64,000 nt of DNA, taken from Streptomyces sp. DG1A-41. GTDB lineage: Bacteria; Actinomycetota; Actinomycetes; Streptomycetales; Streptomycetaceae. Location of the stretch: contig NZ_CP146350.1 in assembly GCF_037055355.1 (NCBI RefSeq), forward strand, positions 4,177,001-4,241,000, in the 5' to 3' direction. The first letter of the stretch is position 1. Each line of letters starts with the position of its first letter. The position numbers were made by a program, and so were the translations under genes. The notes under the pieces are model-generated. The model was not told the DNA's origin. It saw nothing but the letters and a program-made list of their open reading frames with translations, and made no database searches. Below are positions 1 through 8,179 of the stretch, one piece after another.

Positions 1-329
1 GTGAACTCGGCGGCCACGGAGACGTCCGCCTCGATGACGTTCTGGCAGTCACGGCAGACCAGGTGGAGGTGGTGGTGCCGGTCCGCGAGGTGGTACGTCG
101 GCGCCCCGTGCCCCAGATGGGCGTGGCTGACCAGGCCGAGCTCCTCCAGCAGCTCCAGCGTCCGGTACACCGTCGAAATGTTGACCCCCGACGCCGTCTT
201 CCTCACTTCCACGAGGATGTCGTCGGGGGTCGCGTGCTCAAGGGTGTCCACGGCTTCGAGCACGAGTTGCCGCTGCGGGGTCAGCCGGTAGCCGCGCTGC
301 CGCAGATCGCTCTTCCAGTCGGTGCTCAC
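1..329 (-). CDS. Fur-family metal-dependent repressor (3' end cut by window)
   Basis: Winged-helix repressor of the Fur family, which senses metal or peroxide and represses uptake or defence genes. About 109 codons are visible from a GTG start. The N-terminal DNA-binding region carries YRLTPQRQLVLEAV and STVYRTLELLEELGLV, and is followed by the His-rich metal segment ADRHHHLHLVCRDC. The C-terminal dimerisation part lies beyond the left edge. The start is 20 bases downstream of the nitrobindin-like gene, so the two may share a transcript. Whether it is a Fur, Zur, Nur or PerR/CatR type cannot be told from this part. Confidence 0.9.
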   Translation of the reverse strand, partial: MSTDWKSDLRQRGYRLTPQRQLVLEAVDTLEHATPDDILVEVRKTASGVNISTVYRTLELLEELGLVSHAHLGHGAPTYHLADRHHHLHLVCRDCQNVIEADVSVAAEF

Positions 330-348
330 CACACCGGCCAGTCTAGAA

Positions 349-924
349 CTACTTGAAGAAGGCGATGCCGTCGTCCGGCATGTCGTCGGGCAGGGCCTTG
401 GCCCAGCGCTCGACCTCCTCCGGGGTGACGACCTTCTTCAGGTGGGCCGACATGTAGGGGCGCAGCTCCACCTCGGGGGTCTGCTTCTCGCCGACCCACA
501 TCAGGTCGCTCTTGACGTAGCCGTACAGCCGCTTGCCACCGCTGTACGGCTGGGAGGCCGCCGTGCGGGCCACGGCGTCCGTCACCAGGTCGATCTGCGG
601 CTTCTTGTCGGCCAGCTCGCCGTACCAGATCTCGATGACGCCGTCGTCGCGGGTCATGGTCACCTCGACCTTGCGGTCGGCGTCGATCCGCCAGAAGCCG
701 TGCTCGGACTCCAGCGGCCGGACCTTGTTGCCGTCGTTGTCCAGCACCCAGGAGTGGGAGCGGTATTCCAGGAAGTCCCGGCCGTCGTGGGTGAAGGCGA
801 CCTCCTGCCCGAAGTTGCACTTCTCGGAGCCGGGGAAGTCGTGCACCCCGGCACCGGCCCAGTTGCCGAGCAGGAAGGCGAGCGGGACGAGGTCCTTGTG
901 AAGGTCGGACGGGATCTCGATCAT
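349..924 (-). CDS. Nitrobindin-like (FABP family) beta-barrel protein
   Basis: A 191-residue protein of the actinobacterial nitrobindin/THAP4-C family, small beta-barrels that bind ferric heme and are proposed to isomerise peroxynitrite. The family motif LLGNWAGAGVHDFP lies near residue 20, and the conserved C-terminal His of MSAHLKKV is residue 161, where the heme ligand is expected. Length and architecture are normal and no signal peptide is seen, so it should be cytoplasmic. It sits just upstream of the Fur-family gene, which suggests a joint role in metal or nitrosative stress. The family call is firm; the reaction is from family knowledge. Confidence 0.88.
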   Translation of the reverse strand: MIEIPSDLHKDLVPLAFLLGNWAGAGVHDFPGSEKCNFGQEVAFTHDGRDFLEYRSHSWVLDNDGNKVRPLESEHGFWRIDADRKVEVTMTRDDGVIEIWYGELADKKPQIDLVTDAVARTAASQPYSGGKRLYGYVKSDLMWVGEKQTPEVELRPYMSAHLKKVVTPEEVERWAKALPDDMPDDGIAFFK

Positions 925-944
925 GGGAACTTCCTAGACGTGGG

Positions 945-1043
945 TCAGCGCTGGCCCTGGTACAGCTTCTTCACGGTCAGTCCGGCGAAGGCGAGAACGC
1001 CGACGGCGACCAGGACCAACAGGATTTCGAAGAAAAGCTCCAC
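945..1043 (-). CDS. 32-residue single-helix membrane peptide
   Basis: A tiny reading frame, GTG start, preceded by a strong AAGGAG ribosome site at correct spacing. It encodes VELFFEILLVLVAVGVLAF followed by a short basic tail (TVKKLYQGQR), i.e. one hydrophobic helix of about 20 residues with positive charges after it, as expected for a small inner-membrane peptide. It lies 20 bases upstream of the nitrobindin-like gene on the same strand and could be its first operon member. Function unknown. The good ribosome site and clean helix argue that it is real. Confidence 0.6.
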   Translation of the reverse strand: MELFFEILLVLVAVGVLAFAGLTVKKLYQGQR

Positions 1044-1126
1044 GGGGTGCTCCTTGAGCGGGTGCGGATGTGTGCACAGGGCCTGGCCCAGCTTACGCGG
1101 GCGCCTTCGGCACTACGATTCCGGAT

Positions 1127-1489
1127 ATGGCGAAGAAGCTCGTGATCAAGGTGACGGCGGGGGCCGACGCCCCCGAGCGGTGCTCCCAGGCGTTCACGGT
1201 GGCGGCTGTGGCCGTGGCCAGTGGCGTGGACGTCTCCCTGTGGCTGACCGGCGAGTCCGCCTGGTACGCCCTCCCCGGCCGGGCGGCCGAGTTCGAGCTG
1301 CCGCACGCGGCCCCGCTCCCCGACCTGCTCGACGCGATCCTGGCAGCCGGCCGCGTCACCCTGTGCACGCAGTGCGCGGCCCGCCGCGAGATCGCGGAGC
1401 AGGACGTCATCAAGGGCGTCCGCATCGCCGGCGCCCAGGTCTTCGTCCAGGAGGCGATGGCGGAGGACACCCAGGCGCTCGTCTACTGA
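1127..1489 (+). CDS. DsrE-family protein
   Basis: A 120-residue protein of the DsrE/DsrF-like fold, which includes small sulfur-relay proteins. Features are the N-terminal strand KLVIKVTAGADAPERCSQAF, a central hydrophobic core, and a CTQCAARR Cys pair near residue 84 that could carry sulfur. I chose the ATG before AKKLVIK rather than an upstream ATG because homologous similarity starts there. It converges on a broken VOC gene; the stop codons overlap (1483-1489). Nearby sulfurtransferase genes make a sulfur link attractive, but that is inference. Confidence 0.85.
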   Translation: MAKKLVIKVTAGADAPERCSQAFTVAAVAVASGVDVSLWLTGESAWYALPGRAAEFELPHAAPLPDLLDAILAAGRVTLCTQCAARREIAEQDVIKGVRIAGAQVFVQEAMAEDTQALVY

Positions 1490-1830
1490 GACGCGTCCGT
1501 GCAGAGGCAGAAGGGGTGGCCGGGTCCAGGAGCACCCGGACGCCGTCCTGCGGCTGGTGCTCGGCGAGCCGCGCGCCCTCGGCCAGGGCGCGCGCGGTCT
1601 CGCGTTCCAGGTCGTCGACCTCGATGTCGAGGTGGATCATCATCTGCTGCCGGTCCGGCATGCTCGGCCAGACGGGCGGCCGGTAGGCGGGCTCGGTCTG
1701 GAAGGACAGTCCGGTACCACCGTCCGGCGGCCGGATGTGCACCCGGTCCTGCCAGTCCTCCCCGCGCCACACCCGCCACCCGGGCAGCCGCAGGTAGAAG
1801 GCGGCCGGCTCTCGGGCGTTCGGGCGTCCA
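1483..1830 (-). pseudogene. Broken VOC (glyoxalase/bleomycin-resistance) family gene
   Basis: On the minus strand one frame reads AAFYLRLPGWRVWRGEDW ... MIHLDIEVDDLERETARAL ... QDGVRVLLDPA, typical of a VOC-fold protein. The expected ending GHPFCLCTDAS is then found only in the next frame. A missing 4-base GGCC unit at about 1518-1521 would explain the shift. The N-terminus also lacks a start and the usual first 10 or so residues: the frame runs back into the end of the neighbouring gene. Probably non-functional; the ancestral substrate is unknown. Confidence 0.7.
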
Positions 1831-1875
1831 GGGTCGCCGCCGTCAAACGCACGCTTCCTCCCCCTCGTCGGTTCA

Positions 1876-2133
1876 CTACCGGCGCTTCTTGCCGTCCAGT
1901 TCGTCCCACCACTCGTCGGACTTGGGGTCGCCGGAAGGGTCGTCCCACCAGCGGTCGTCAGGGCCCCGGCGGTTGGCGACCATCGCCGCGACGGGCGGGA
2001 TGACCATGGCGACGAGGCACATCCCGACGGCGACGGGGACGGACCACAGGCGTACGACGCCCCAGGCCAGGACGAAGAGGGCGATGCAGCCGCCCATCAT
2101 CGCGAAGTACGTGCGCCTCCGTCGTGCGTACAT
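1876..2133 (-). CDS. Small two-helix membrane protein (DUF3099-like)
   Basis: An 85-residue protein starting MYARRRRTYFAMM. Two hydrophobic helices follow (about residues 10-28 and 32-52: CIALFVLAWGVVRLW and VAVGMCLVAMVIPPVAAMV), then an acidic Trp-rich tail with WWDDPSGDP and DEWWDEL. I chose the internal ATG because the basic stretch directly precedes helix 1 and the longer version adds only low-complexity sequence. The shape resembles small actinobacterial membrane proteins annotated as DUF3099; that family label is tentative and the function unknown. Confidence 0.7.
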   Translation of the reverse strand: MYARRRRTYFAMMGGCIALFVLAWGVVRLWSVPVAVGMCLVAMVIPPVAAMVANRRGPDDRWWDDPSGDPKSDEWWDELDGKKRR

Positions 2134-2219
2134 ACATCCAGCGTAGGTCCGGGCATGCCGAAGGGCCGCACCCCAGGCGTCCAACCCGTGGGATGCGGCC
2201 CCTCCTGGCACTGCCGCCG

Positions 2220-2507
2220 TCAGACGGCGATCGCGACCTCCGCCAGGCCGCCCTTCTGGGCGACGACCGTGCGGTCGGCGGTGGCGCCGGGCACGAGGGC
2301 ACGGACGGTCCAGGTGCCTTCGGCCGCGTAGAAGCGGAACTGTCCGGTCGCCGAGGTCGGCACCTCGGCCGTGAACTCGCCGGTCGAGTCCAGCAGACGG
2401 ACGTAGCCGGTCACGGGCTCGCCGTCCTTGGTCACCTGACCCTGGATGGTGGTCTCACCGGGCTTGATCGTCGAGGCGTCCGGGCCGCCGGCCTTCGCTC
2501 CACACAT
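2220..2507 (-). CDS. DUF1416 protein, SseC-like partner of the sulfurtransferase
   Basis: A 95-residue protein, MCGAKAGGP..., of the DUF1416 family, with a beta-rich carboxypeptidase-regulatory-like repeat (TIQGQVTKDGEPVTGYVRLL, GQFRFYAAEGTWTVRALVP). In Mycobacterium the homologues are SseC1 and SseC2, encoded beside CysA-type thiosulfate sulfurtransferases. The same order is seen here, 43 bases downstream of the sulfurtransferase and on the same strand. A clear AGGAG site precedes the ATG. It is presumably an accessory in thiosulfate sulfur transfer; the exact role is unknown. Confidence 0.88.
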   Translation of the reverse strand: MCGAKAGGPDASTIKPGETTIQGQVTKDGEPVTGYVRLLDSTGEFTAEVPTSATGQFRFYAAEGTWTVRALVPGATADRTVVAQKGGLAEVAIAV

Positions 2508-2550
2508 GTCGTACTCCTGAAGAGAGGTATTGAAAGGTCGGTCGGTTCGC

Positions 2551-3396
2551 TTACTTGTTGGCGCCGAGCTCGATCGGCACACCGACGAGGGAGCCGTACT
2601 CGGTCCACGAGCCGTCGTAGTTCTTGACGTTCTCCACGCCGAGCAGCTCGTGCAGCACGAACCAGGTCAGCGCGGAGCGCTCACCGATACGGCAGTAGGC
2701 GATGGTGTCCTTGGCCAGGTCGACGTTCTCCGCGGCGTAGAGCTCCTTGAGCTCCTCGTCCGACTTGAAGGTGCCGTCATCGTTGGCGTTCTTGGACCAC
2801 GGGATGTTGCGGGCGCTCGGCACGTGGCCGGGGCGCTGGGACTGCTCCTGCGGCAGGTGGGCCGGGGCCAGCAGCTTGCCGGAGAACTCGTCGGGCGAGC
2901 GCACGTCGACGAGGTTCTGCGAGCCGATGGCCGCCACCACGTCGTCGCGGAAGGCACGGATCGACGTGTCCTGCGGCTTGGCCTTGTAGTCGGTCCTCGG
3001 ACGCTCCGGCACCTCGTCGCCGGCGACCAGCTCGCGGGCGTCGAGCTCCCACTTCTTGCGGCCGCCGTCGAGGAGCTTGACGTTCTCGTGGCCGTACAGC
3101 TTGAAGTACCAGTAGGCGTACGAGGCGAACCAGTTGTTGTTGCCGCCGTACAGGACCACCGTGTGGTCGTTCGCGATGCCCTTCTCCGACAGGAGCTTCT
3201 CGAAGCCCTCCTGGTCGACGAAGTCACGACGGACCGGGTCCTGGAGGTCCTTGGTCCAGTCGATGCGGATCGCGTTCCGGATGTGGTTCTTCTCGTAGGC
3301 GGACGTGTCCTCGTCCACCTCGACGATGGCGATGGTCGGGTCGTCCAGGTGCTCCTGGAGCCAGTCGGCGCCGACCAGGACGTCGCTGCGGCTCAT
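2551..3396 (-). CDS. cysA: Thiosulfate sulfurtransferase (two-domain rhodanese)
   Basis: A 281-residue tandem rhodanese that moves the sulfane sulfur of thiosulfate to cyanide or another acceptor. The first, non-catalytic domain covers roughly residues 1-130 (NNNWFASYAYWYF). The second carries the active loop CRIGERS with catalytic Cys235, preceded by VDVRSPDEFSG. A GGAGGAGAA site lies just upstream of the ATG. It heads a two-gene unit with the DUF1416 gene, and a Cys-containing leader peptide lies 138 bases upstream, which suggests control by cysteine supply. The cysA name follows actinobacterial usage and is not the sulfate ABC transporter ATPase. Confidence 0.92.
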   Translation of the reverse strand: MSRSDVLVGADWLQEHLDDPTIAIVEVDEDTSAYEKNHIRNAIRIDWTKDLQDPVRRDFVDQEGFEKLLSEKGIANDHTVVLYGGNNNWFASYAYWYFKLYGHENVKLLDGGRKKWELDARELVAGDEVPERPRTDYKAKPQDTSIRAFRDDVVAAIGSQNLVDVRSPDEFSGKLLAPAHLPQEQSQRPGHVPSARNIPWSKNANDDGTFKSDEELKELYAAENVDLAKDTIAYCRIGERSALTWFVLHELLGVENVKNYDGSWTEYGSLVGVPIELGANK

Positions 3397-3534
3397 GCTC
3401 TTTCTCCTCCGGGGCAGTTGCGGCGGGGCGTGCGAGATCTGCGGGGCGCGCGCCCATGACGAGGGCGGCGCACGGGTGCCCTTGATGCAGGGCGGCGGGG
3501 ATGCGCGCGCCGGCGCTCGGGCCGACGCGGTCGC

Positions 3535-3615
3535 TCAGAAGGTGCGACAGAGCATGGCGGCGACGCGGCACAGGTCTACTGCCCGCCGCTTCGTGAGATC
3601 CGCCTGTCGCTTCAT
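3535..3615 (-). CDS. Putative cysteine-sensing leader peptide
   Basis: A 26-codon frame, MKRQADLTKRRAVDLCRV then AAMLCRTF and stop. The RRAVDLCRV...LCR pattern is that of actinobacterial 'putative leader peptides' found upstream of sulfur-metabolism genes; mycobacterial Cys-rich leaders upstream of cysA2-sseC2 act as cysteine-responsive attenuators. Here Cys16 and Cys23 lie close to the stop. The start codon coincides with the predicted transcription start, so the mRNA may be leaderless. It lies 138 bases before the sulfurtransferase gene. Stalling at Cys codons is inferred from the mycobacterial cases. Confidence 0.72.
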   Translation of the reverse strand: MKRQADLTKRRAVDLCRVAAMLCRTF

Positions 3616-3652
3616 GCCGTCGATCGTAGGGACGGTCGGGCGCGCGTGTCAC
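3616..3652 (-). promoter_or_regulatory. Promoter of leader peptide/sulfurtransferase unit
   Basis: On the minus strand GTGACA (3652-3647) and TACGAT (3628-3623) are separated by 18 bases, a good match to vegetative -35 and -10 elements. The -10 ends 7 bases before the leader-peptide ATG, so transcription should begin at or within a base of that ATG. Confidence 0.5.
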
Positions 3653-3814
3653 CGGCGTGTCGCATGCTGAGACGGGAAAATCCGCGATGTGGGATCGGAG
3701 GGGTTCGCGGGGGTGCGGGACAAGGGTCGTTCCGGAATGTATCCGTCGTCACATCTGCGCTACGGACATCACCGTCTCGCCCACCGGACACCCCTGGTTC
3801 GTCTGGCGCCTTCC

Positions 3815-4555
3815 CTACCCGGCCAGGCGGACGTTGGAACCCTTCACCGTGATCTCGACGCCGCCCGGAGCGGCCTGGACCTTGTCCAGCTGGATGCCGC
3901 CGGGCAGGCCGTCGATCTTCTGCTGGAAGTCGGTGATGGCCCGGACCCGGGACTCGGCGATCTCGACGCCGCCGAACTTGGGCAGGCCGTCGGCCTTCAC
4001 CCGGACGGTGTCGCCGTCGATCACCGTCATCGAGCTGAGCACGGAGACCGGTTCGGGCAGCTTGGTGCCGAGAACGGTGGCCTCGACGGTGACCTTGATC
4101 TTGCCGTTGCCGCCGTCGGAGAGGCCGACGACGTTGGCGGTGACGCCCGGGGCGACCTGGGTGGGCTCGGACTTCGCCGTCTTCAGCAGCTCGTCGTAGG
4201 CGATGGTGGCGGTGCCGGTGGCGCTGGTGGCGGTGGCGGCGCTGTAGTCGCCGGAGAACTCGACGCCCCGCATGTCGGCCCGGAGGTCGTCGATACGGAT
4301 CCTCTCGGCGCCGTTGCCCGCGGCGGCCTCGTAGTTCGTGATGCCGACCTCGATGTCGTCCAGGGAACCGCCGACGACCTGGGTGAGGAACGGGAAGCCC
4401 TTGATGGACACATCCGGGGTGGCGGAGAGGTTCTCGGTGGTCTTCAGGCGGTCGGCGGCCTCGCCCTCGGCGAAGTTCACGGCGAGGCGGTCGGCGATCA
4501 CGAAGAGCCCGCCCAGGATCACGACGACGATCAGCAGTATTCGCAGTGCGCGCAT
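3815..4555 (-). CDS. LmeA-like (DUF2993) lipid-binding protein
   Basis: A 246-residue protein with an N-terminal uncleaved-type signal/anchor (LRILLIVVVILGGLFVIAD, residues 4-22) and one DUF2993 domain. DUF2993 includes mycobacterial LmeA, a periplasmic phospholipid-binding protein needed for lipomannan maturation. The family-typical segment VSIKGFPFLTQVVGG follows the first helix, and IDGLPGGIQLDKVQAAPGGVEI lies near the C-terminus. It should sit outside the membrane. A larger paralogue lies at 21504-22742. Role in Streptomyces envelope lipids is inferred. Confidence 0.85.
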   Translation of the reverse strand: MRALRILLIVVVILGGLFVIADRLAVNFAEGEAADRLKTTENLSATPDVSIKGFPFLTQVVGGSLDDIEVGITNYEAAAGNGAERIRIDDLRADMRGVEFSGDYSAATATSATGTATIAYDELLKTAKSEPTQVAPGVTANVVGLSDGGNGKIKVTVEATVLGTKLPEPVSVLSSMTVIDGDTVRVKADGLPKFGGVEIAESRVRAITDFQQKIDGLPGGIQLDKVQAAPGGVEITVKGSNVRLAG

Positions 4556-4680
4556 GCGGTGTTTCCCCCACCTAGACGGTTGGACGGCGGTCCGGTGTTC
4601 GACGACCGAACGGCCGTCCTTGCGTGAGGGTAACCGTGTGAAGTGTGGGGGCCCTGGGTTTGTCGATCATCTGTGACAGG

Positions 4681-4846
4681 GCAGACGCTCGGCGTTGGTG
4701 CCGGGGCCTGGTGGATCCGCGGCCCGGCAGGGCAGGGTGCCGCCAGCGGCTGTTGGGGCCTGGTGGGTCCGCGGCCCGGCAGGGCAGGGTGCCGCTGCTC
4801 CCACCCGTGCCGCCCTCAGCGGCACGATTGCCCGCGGCTAGCCCCC
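4681..4846 (-). repeat. Dispersed structured repeat, copy 1, with internal duplication
   Basis: This fills most of the 296-base gap between two genes. Two direct copies (4703-4743 and 4755-4795, 41 bases, one mismatch) share CCGCGGCCCGGCAGGGCAGG. Read on the minus strand the block begins with GCGGGCAATCGTGCCGC and contains a hairpin, GTGCCGC/GCGGCAC. The same head and hairpin recur at 34674, 40305 and 45721, so it is one member of a repeat family. Confidence 0.7.
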
Positions 4847-4851
4847 TGGCG

Positions 4852-5919
4852 CTAGACCAGGGCCCGCCCGAGTACGTAGACCGCCGGGGCCGCTGCTGAC
4901 AGGGGCAGGGCCACGCCCGCCGTGAAGTGGACGAAGCGGGACGGGTAGTCGTAGGCGGCGACCCGGTGGCCGATCAGGGCGCAGGCTGCCGCGCCCGCGC
5001 CCAGGAGGGCGCCCGACGTGCCCAGGCCCGTCATCGAGCCGGCCGCGACCCCGCCGCCGGCCGCCGCGAGCAGCGCCACCACCACCGACGCCGGGGTCGG
5101 CAGCGGCAGGGCGCGGGCCAGGACCGCGACCGCCACCGCGATCGCGCCCACGGTCACCGCGTCCGCCTCGGCCGCGAGGTACCCGCCCGCCACGATCGCC
5201 AGCGCCGACGCCGCGACCGTCGCCATCAGGCCGTACATCCGCTCGTCCGGGTCGGCGTGCGACCGCAGCTGGAGCACCAGCGCCAGCAGCACCCACACCC
5301 CGAGCGTGCCCAGGATCGCCGAGGGCGAGCGGCCCGACGCCAGCAGCGCCGCGTCCGCGGCCAGCGCGCCCGCGAAGCCCAGCGCGATGCCCTGCCGCGC
5401 CGGCCACATCCCGTTCAGCCGGAACCAGCCCGCCGCGGTGACGGCCTGGAGGACGATGAGCGGCACCAGCAGCGCATACGTGCCGACCGCCGCCGCGCCC
5501 GCCAGCAACAGCCCCAGAAGCGCCGTCAGCGCGGCCGGCTGCATCCCGGGCTCGATGATCGGCGACCGCCCCTCCGCCCGCGCCCGCTGCGCGTCCGTGA
5601 GCCGCTTGTTCCCGGCGACGGTCGGCGGGCCGTACTCGGCGGCGGAAGCAGGCGTGGGGGCGGGAGCAGGAGCCTCGTACCCCTGCGGCGGCAGATACGC
5701 CGTCTCCTCCGCCGCCGTCACCTGCGCGGACACCGGCGCCTGCGTCTGCGTCTCCCAGGTCTGGCCCTGCCACTGCTGCGTGTACTGCTGAGCGGCGTAC
5801 GGATCGTCGTATCCCTGGTGCCCCTGCTGATAGCCCTGCCCGGGCCACCCCTGCGGCGTCTGCGACCCCTGAGGCTGCTGCCCGTAGGGGTCGTACCCCT
5901 CGTACGGCTGGTTGGTCAT
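4852..5919 (-). CDS. Polytopic membrane protein with Gln/Tyr-rich cytoplasmic head
   Basis: A 355-residue protein. Residues 1-105 are disordered and rich in Gln, Tyr, Gly and Pro (YDPYGQQPQGSQTPQGWPGQ), as is common for Streptomyces cytoplasmic tails. From about residue 125 there are about eight hydrophobic helices rich in Ala, Leu and Val. No enzymatic motif is seen. The ATG is 3 bases after the stop of the MoaD/ThiS-like gene, so the two are co-transcribed. Function unknown. Confidence 0.8.
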   Translation of the reverse strand: MTNQPYEGYDPYGQQPQGSQTPQGWPGQGYQQGHQGYDDPYAAQQYTQQWQGQTWETQTQAPVSAQVTAAEETAYLPPQGYEAPAPAPTPASAAEYGPPTVAGNKRLTDAQRARAEGRSPIIEPGMQPAALTALLGLLLAGAAAVGTYALLVPLIVLQAVTAAGWFRLNGMWPARQGIALGFAGALAADAALLASGRSPSAILGTLGVWVLLALVLQLRSHADPDERMYGLMATVAASALAIVAGGYLAAEADAVTVGAIAVAVAVLARALPLPTPASVVVALLAAAGGGVAAGSMTGLGTSGALLGAGAAACALIGHRVAAYDYPSRFVHFTAGVALPLSAAAPAVYVLGRALV

Positions 5920-5922
5920 CGC

Positions 5923-6177
5923 TCACCCTCCTGCGAACGGCGGGAGCACCTCGACCGTGCCGCCGTCGGCCAGCCGTACCGTCTCATGTCCGCGGGTGCC
6001 CACGGGATCACCGTCCACGAGGAACGAGCATCGCCGCAGCACGCGCTCGAGTTCGCCGGGGTGTCGCTCACGCACCCCGTCGAGCGCCTCGGCGAGCGTG
6101 GCCGCCTCGTACGGCTCCTCGGCCACCCCGGCCGCGGCCTTGGCGGCGGCCCAGTAGCGCACCGTGACCTTTGGCAT
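5923..6177 (-). CDS. MoaD/ThiS-family sulfur-carrier-like protein
   Basis: An 84-residue beta-grasp protein, PKVTVRYWAAAKAAAGV at the start and VEVLPPFAGG at the end. The C-terminal Gly-Gly is the residue pair that is adenylated and thiocarboxylated in MoaD (molybdopterin synthesis) and ThiS (thiazole synthesis). Length fits MoaD. No other cofactor gene is near; the adjacent gene is a membrane protein of unknown role, so this may be a stand-alone sulfur carrier rather than the dedicated MoaD. Confidence 0.85.
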   Translation of the reverse strand: MPKVTVRYWAAAKAAAGVAEEPYEAATLAEALDGVRERHPGELERVLRRCSFLVDGDPVGTRGHETVRLADGGTVEVLPPFAGG

Positions 6178-6214
6178 CTGCTTCCTCGATTGCTTGTCGG
6201 TGAACCCCGTCAGG

Positions 6215-7087
6215 CTAGCCCGCCCGGCCCGCGACCCACTCCCCGATCCGGCTCAGCAGTTCGTCGCTCGCCGCGTGCTCGGCATGCCCCATGCCCGGCT
6301 CCAGCCACAGTTCGCCCTGGCCTGCGGCGGCCGCGGCCAGCATGCGGGGATGGTCGACGGGGAAGTAGCCGTCGGCGTCGCCGTGCACGATCAGCAGCGG
6401 GGTCGGAGCGATCCTCGGAACCGCCTGCACCGGCGAGAGCGGGACCGGGTCCCAGTCCCGGTGGTGGATGCGGGTGCGGAACCCGTAGCGGCTCACCACG
6501 CGGCCCTCCGGCCGTGTCACCAGCCAGTGCAGCCGGCGCATGGGGGCGGTTCCCCGGTAGTACCACCGGGCCGGGGCGCTCACCGACACCACCGCGTCGG
6601 TCTGCCGTGGGTGCAGCGCCGCATGCCGCAGCGCCACCGAGCCGCCCATGGAGAACCCCACCGTCCCCACGCGCGCGTGCCCGAGCTCCCGGGCCCACCG
6701 CACCGCCGCCGCCAGGTCGAGCACCTCCCGGTCCCCGACCGTCGACCGCCCGCCGGACGCCCCGTGGCCCCGGAAGGAGAACGTGACGACGGCCCCGTAC
6801 CGGGCGAAGGCCTGCGCCACCCGCCGCACGTGCGGCCGGTCCGCGGCACCGGTGAAGCCGTGGGCGACGACGAACACGGGGTGATCGGCAGGCGTCCGGG
6901 AGATGTCGTACACGGCGGAGCCCGGGTCGTATACAACGGCACCCGGGTCGTATACGGCTTCGATCGGCACACCGTCGGACGTGCGCAGAAACGTCCGCAA
7001 TTGCGCCCGAACGCGCGTTCCCCGAGTCGTCTCGGAGTGCGGACGAACGGTGGAACGCGCCACATGACCTGCCGGACCAGTGCTCAT
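6215..7087 (-). CDS. Alpha/beta-hydrolase
   Basis: A 290-residue serine hydrolase. The oxyanion region is [13 protein letters not shown], the nucleophile elbow [10 protein letters not shown] supplies Ser, HGDADGYFP supplies the acid Asp and GMGHAEHA the His, all in the expected order. No signal peptide, so cytoplasmic. Residues about 45-62 are a short internal repeat (VYDPG, VYDPG, VYDIS) not expected in the fold. The first 35 residues look disordered and the start is less certain. Substrate unknown. It is divergent from glnR. Confidence 0.85.
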   Translation of the reverse strand: MSTGPAGHVARSTVRPHSETTRGTRVRAQLRTFLRTSDGVPIEAVYDPGAVVYDPGSAVYDISRTPADHPVFVVAHGFTGAADRPHVRRVAQAFARYGAVVTFSFRGHGASGGRSTVGDREVLDLAAAVRWARELGHARVGTVGFSMGGSVALRHAALHPRQTDAVVSVSAPARWYYRGTAPMRRLHWLVTRPEGRVVSRYGFRTRIHHRDWDPVPLSPVQAVPRIAPTPLLIVHGDADGYFPVDHPRMLAAAAAGQGELWLEPGMGHAEHAASDELLSRIGEWVAGRAG

Positions 7088-7260
7088 GTGGGCTATTCTG
7101 CTGGGCAGAGGACTCGGGCAGCGTAGCCCCCGGGTCCTTTTGTGCTTTCGGAAGCGTTGTATACGACGCGGGAAACCGCAGGTGTACGGGGCCTTCGGGA
7201 TCGCAGAGCCGGTGCTGTGCCAACAAACGTCCTCGCAGGGACCGAGGAGGAACCAGACGT

Positions 7261-8040
7261 ATGAGTTCTCTGCTGCTCCTGACCAACGCCCTCCAGCCGT
7301 CGACGGAGGTGCTCCCCGCTCTCGGCCTGCTCCTGCACAACGTGCGGGTGGCCCCCGCGGAGGGCCCCGCCCTCGTCGACACCCCCGGCGCCGACGTCAT
7401 CCTCGTCGACGGCCGCCGCGACCTGCCGCAGGTCCGCAGCCTGTGTCAGCTGCTGCGCTCGACCGGACCCGGCTGCCCGCTCGTCCTCGTCGTCACCGAG
7501 GGCGGTCTCGCCGCCGTCACCGCCGACTGGGGCATCGACGACGTTCTGCTCGACACCGCCGGACCCGCGGAGGTCGAGGCCCGGCTGCGGCTGGCCATGG
7601 GACGGCAGCAGATCGTCAGCGACGACTCGCCGATGGAGATCCGCAACGGCGACCTGTCGGTCGACGAGGCGACGTACTCCGCCAAGCTGAAGGGCCGCGT
7701 CCTCGACCTCACGTTCAAGGAGTTCGAGCTCCTGAAGTACCTCGCGCAGCACCCCGGCCGCGTCTTCACGCGCGCCCAGCTGCTCCAGGAGGTCTGGGGC
7801 TACGACTACTTCGGCGGCACGCGCACGGTCGACGTGCACGTACGGCGGCTGCGCGCCAAGCTCGGCCCCGAGCACGAGTCGCTGATCGGCACCGTCCGGA
7901 ACGTCGGTTATCGATTCGTTACGCCGGAGAAGGTGGAGCGCGCCGCCGAGGAGGCGAAGGCCAAGGCGGCCAAGGAAAAGCAGGACAACCAGGACGAATC
8001 GGCCGCCCTGGACGCCACCGAGGCCGGCACCAAGGCGTAA
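7261..8040 (+). CDS. glnR: GlnR, global nitrogen regulator
   Basis: A 259-residue orphan OmpR-type regulator that controls nitrogen assimilation (glnA, amtB-glnK, nirB and others). The receiver domain (about 1-115) keeps Asp50 in ILVDGRRD but is degenerate, as known for GlnR, which acts without a paired kinase. The C-terminal winged helix has [38 protein letters not shown] and [11 protein letters not shown] Lys/Glu/Ala-rich tail follows. A GAGGAGG site precedes the ATG by about 8 bases. Recognition is strong. Confidence 0.95.
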   Translation: MSSLLLLTNALQPSTEVLPALGLLLHNVRVAPAEGPALVDTPGADVILVDGRRDLPQVRSLCQLLRSTGPGCPLVLVVTEGGLAAVTADWGIDDVLLDTAGPAEVEARLRLAMGRQQIVSDDSPMEIRNGDLSVDEATYSAKLKGRVLDLTFKEFELLKYLAQHPGRVFTRAQLLQEVWGYDYFGGTRTVDVHVRRLRAKLGPEHESLIGTVRNVGYRFVTPEKVERAAEEAKAKAAKEKQDNQDESAALDATEAGTKA

Positions 8041-8179
8041 AGAGGCGTCTCGCGGTGCCCACCTGGGCATCGCTTCCGGGGCGGAGTGCGCGGGCGGCCG
8101 CCGTACGGCGGTCGGGATATCGTACGGAAGCCCCTTTACGCCCTGCCCAGAGCGGGTATATCCGCGTAGACTCCCGCGC

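Noticed and set aside
322..1686. Long plus-strand frames opposite minus-strand genes at the left end
   Set aside because: They are high-GC antisense shadows of the nitrobindin-like gene, with no family sequence and unnatural composition.
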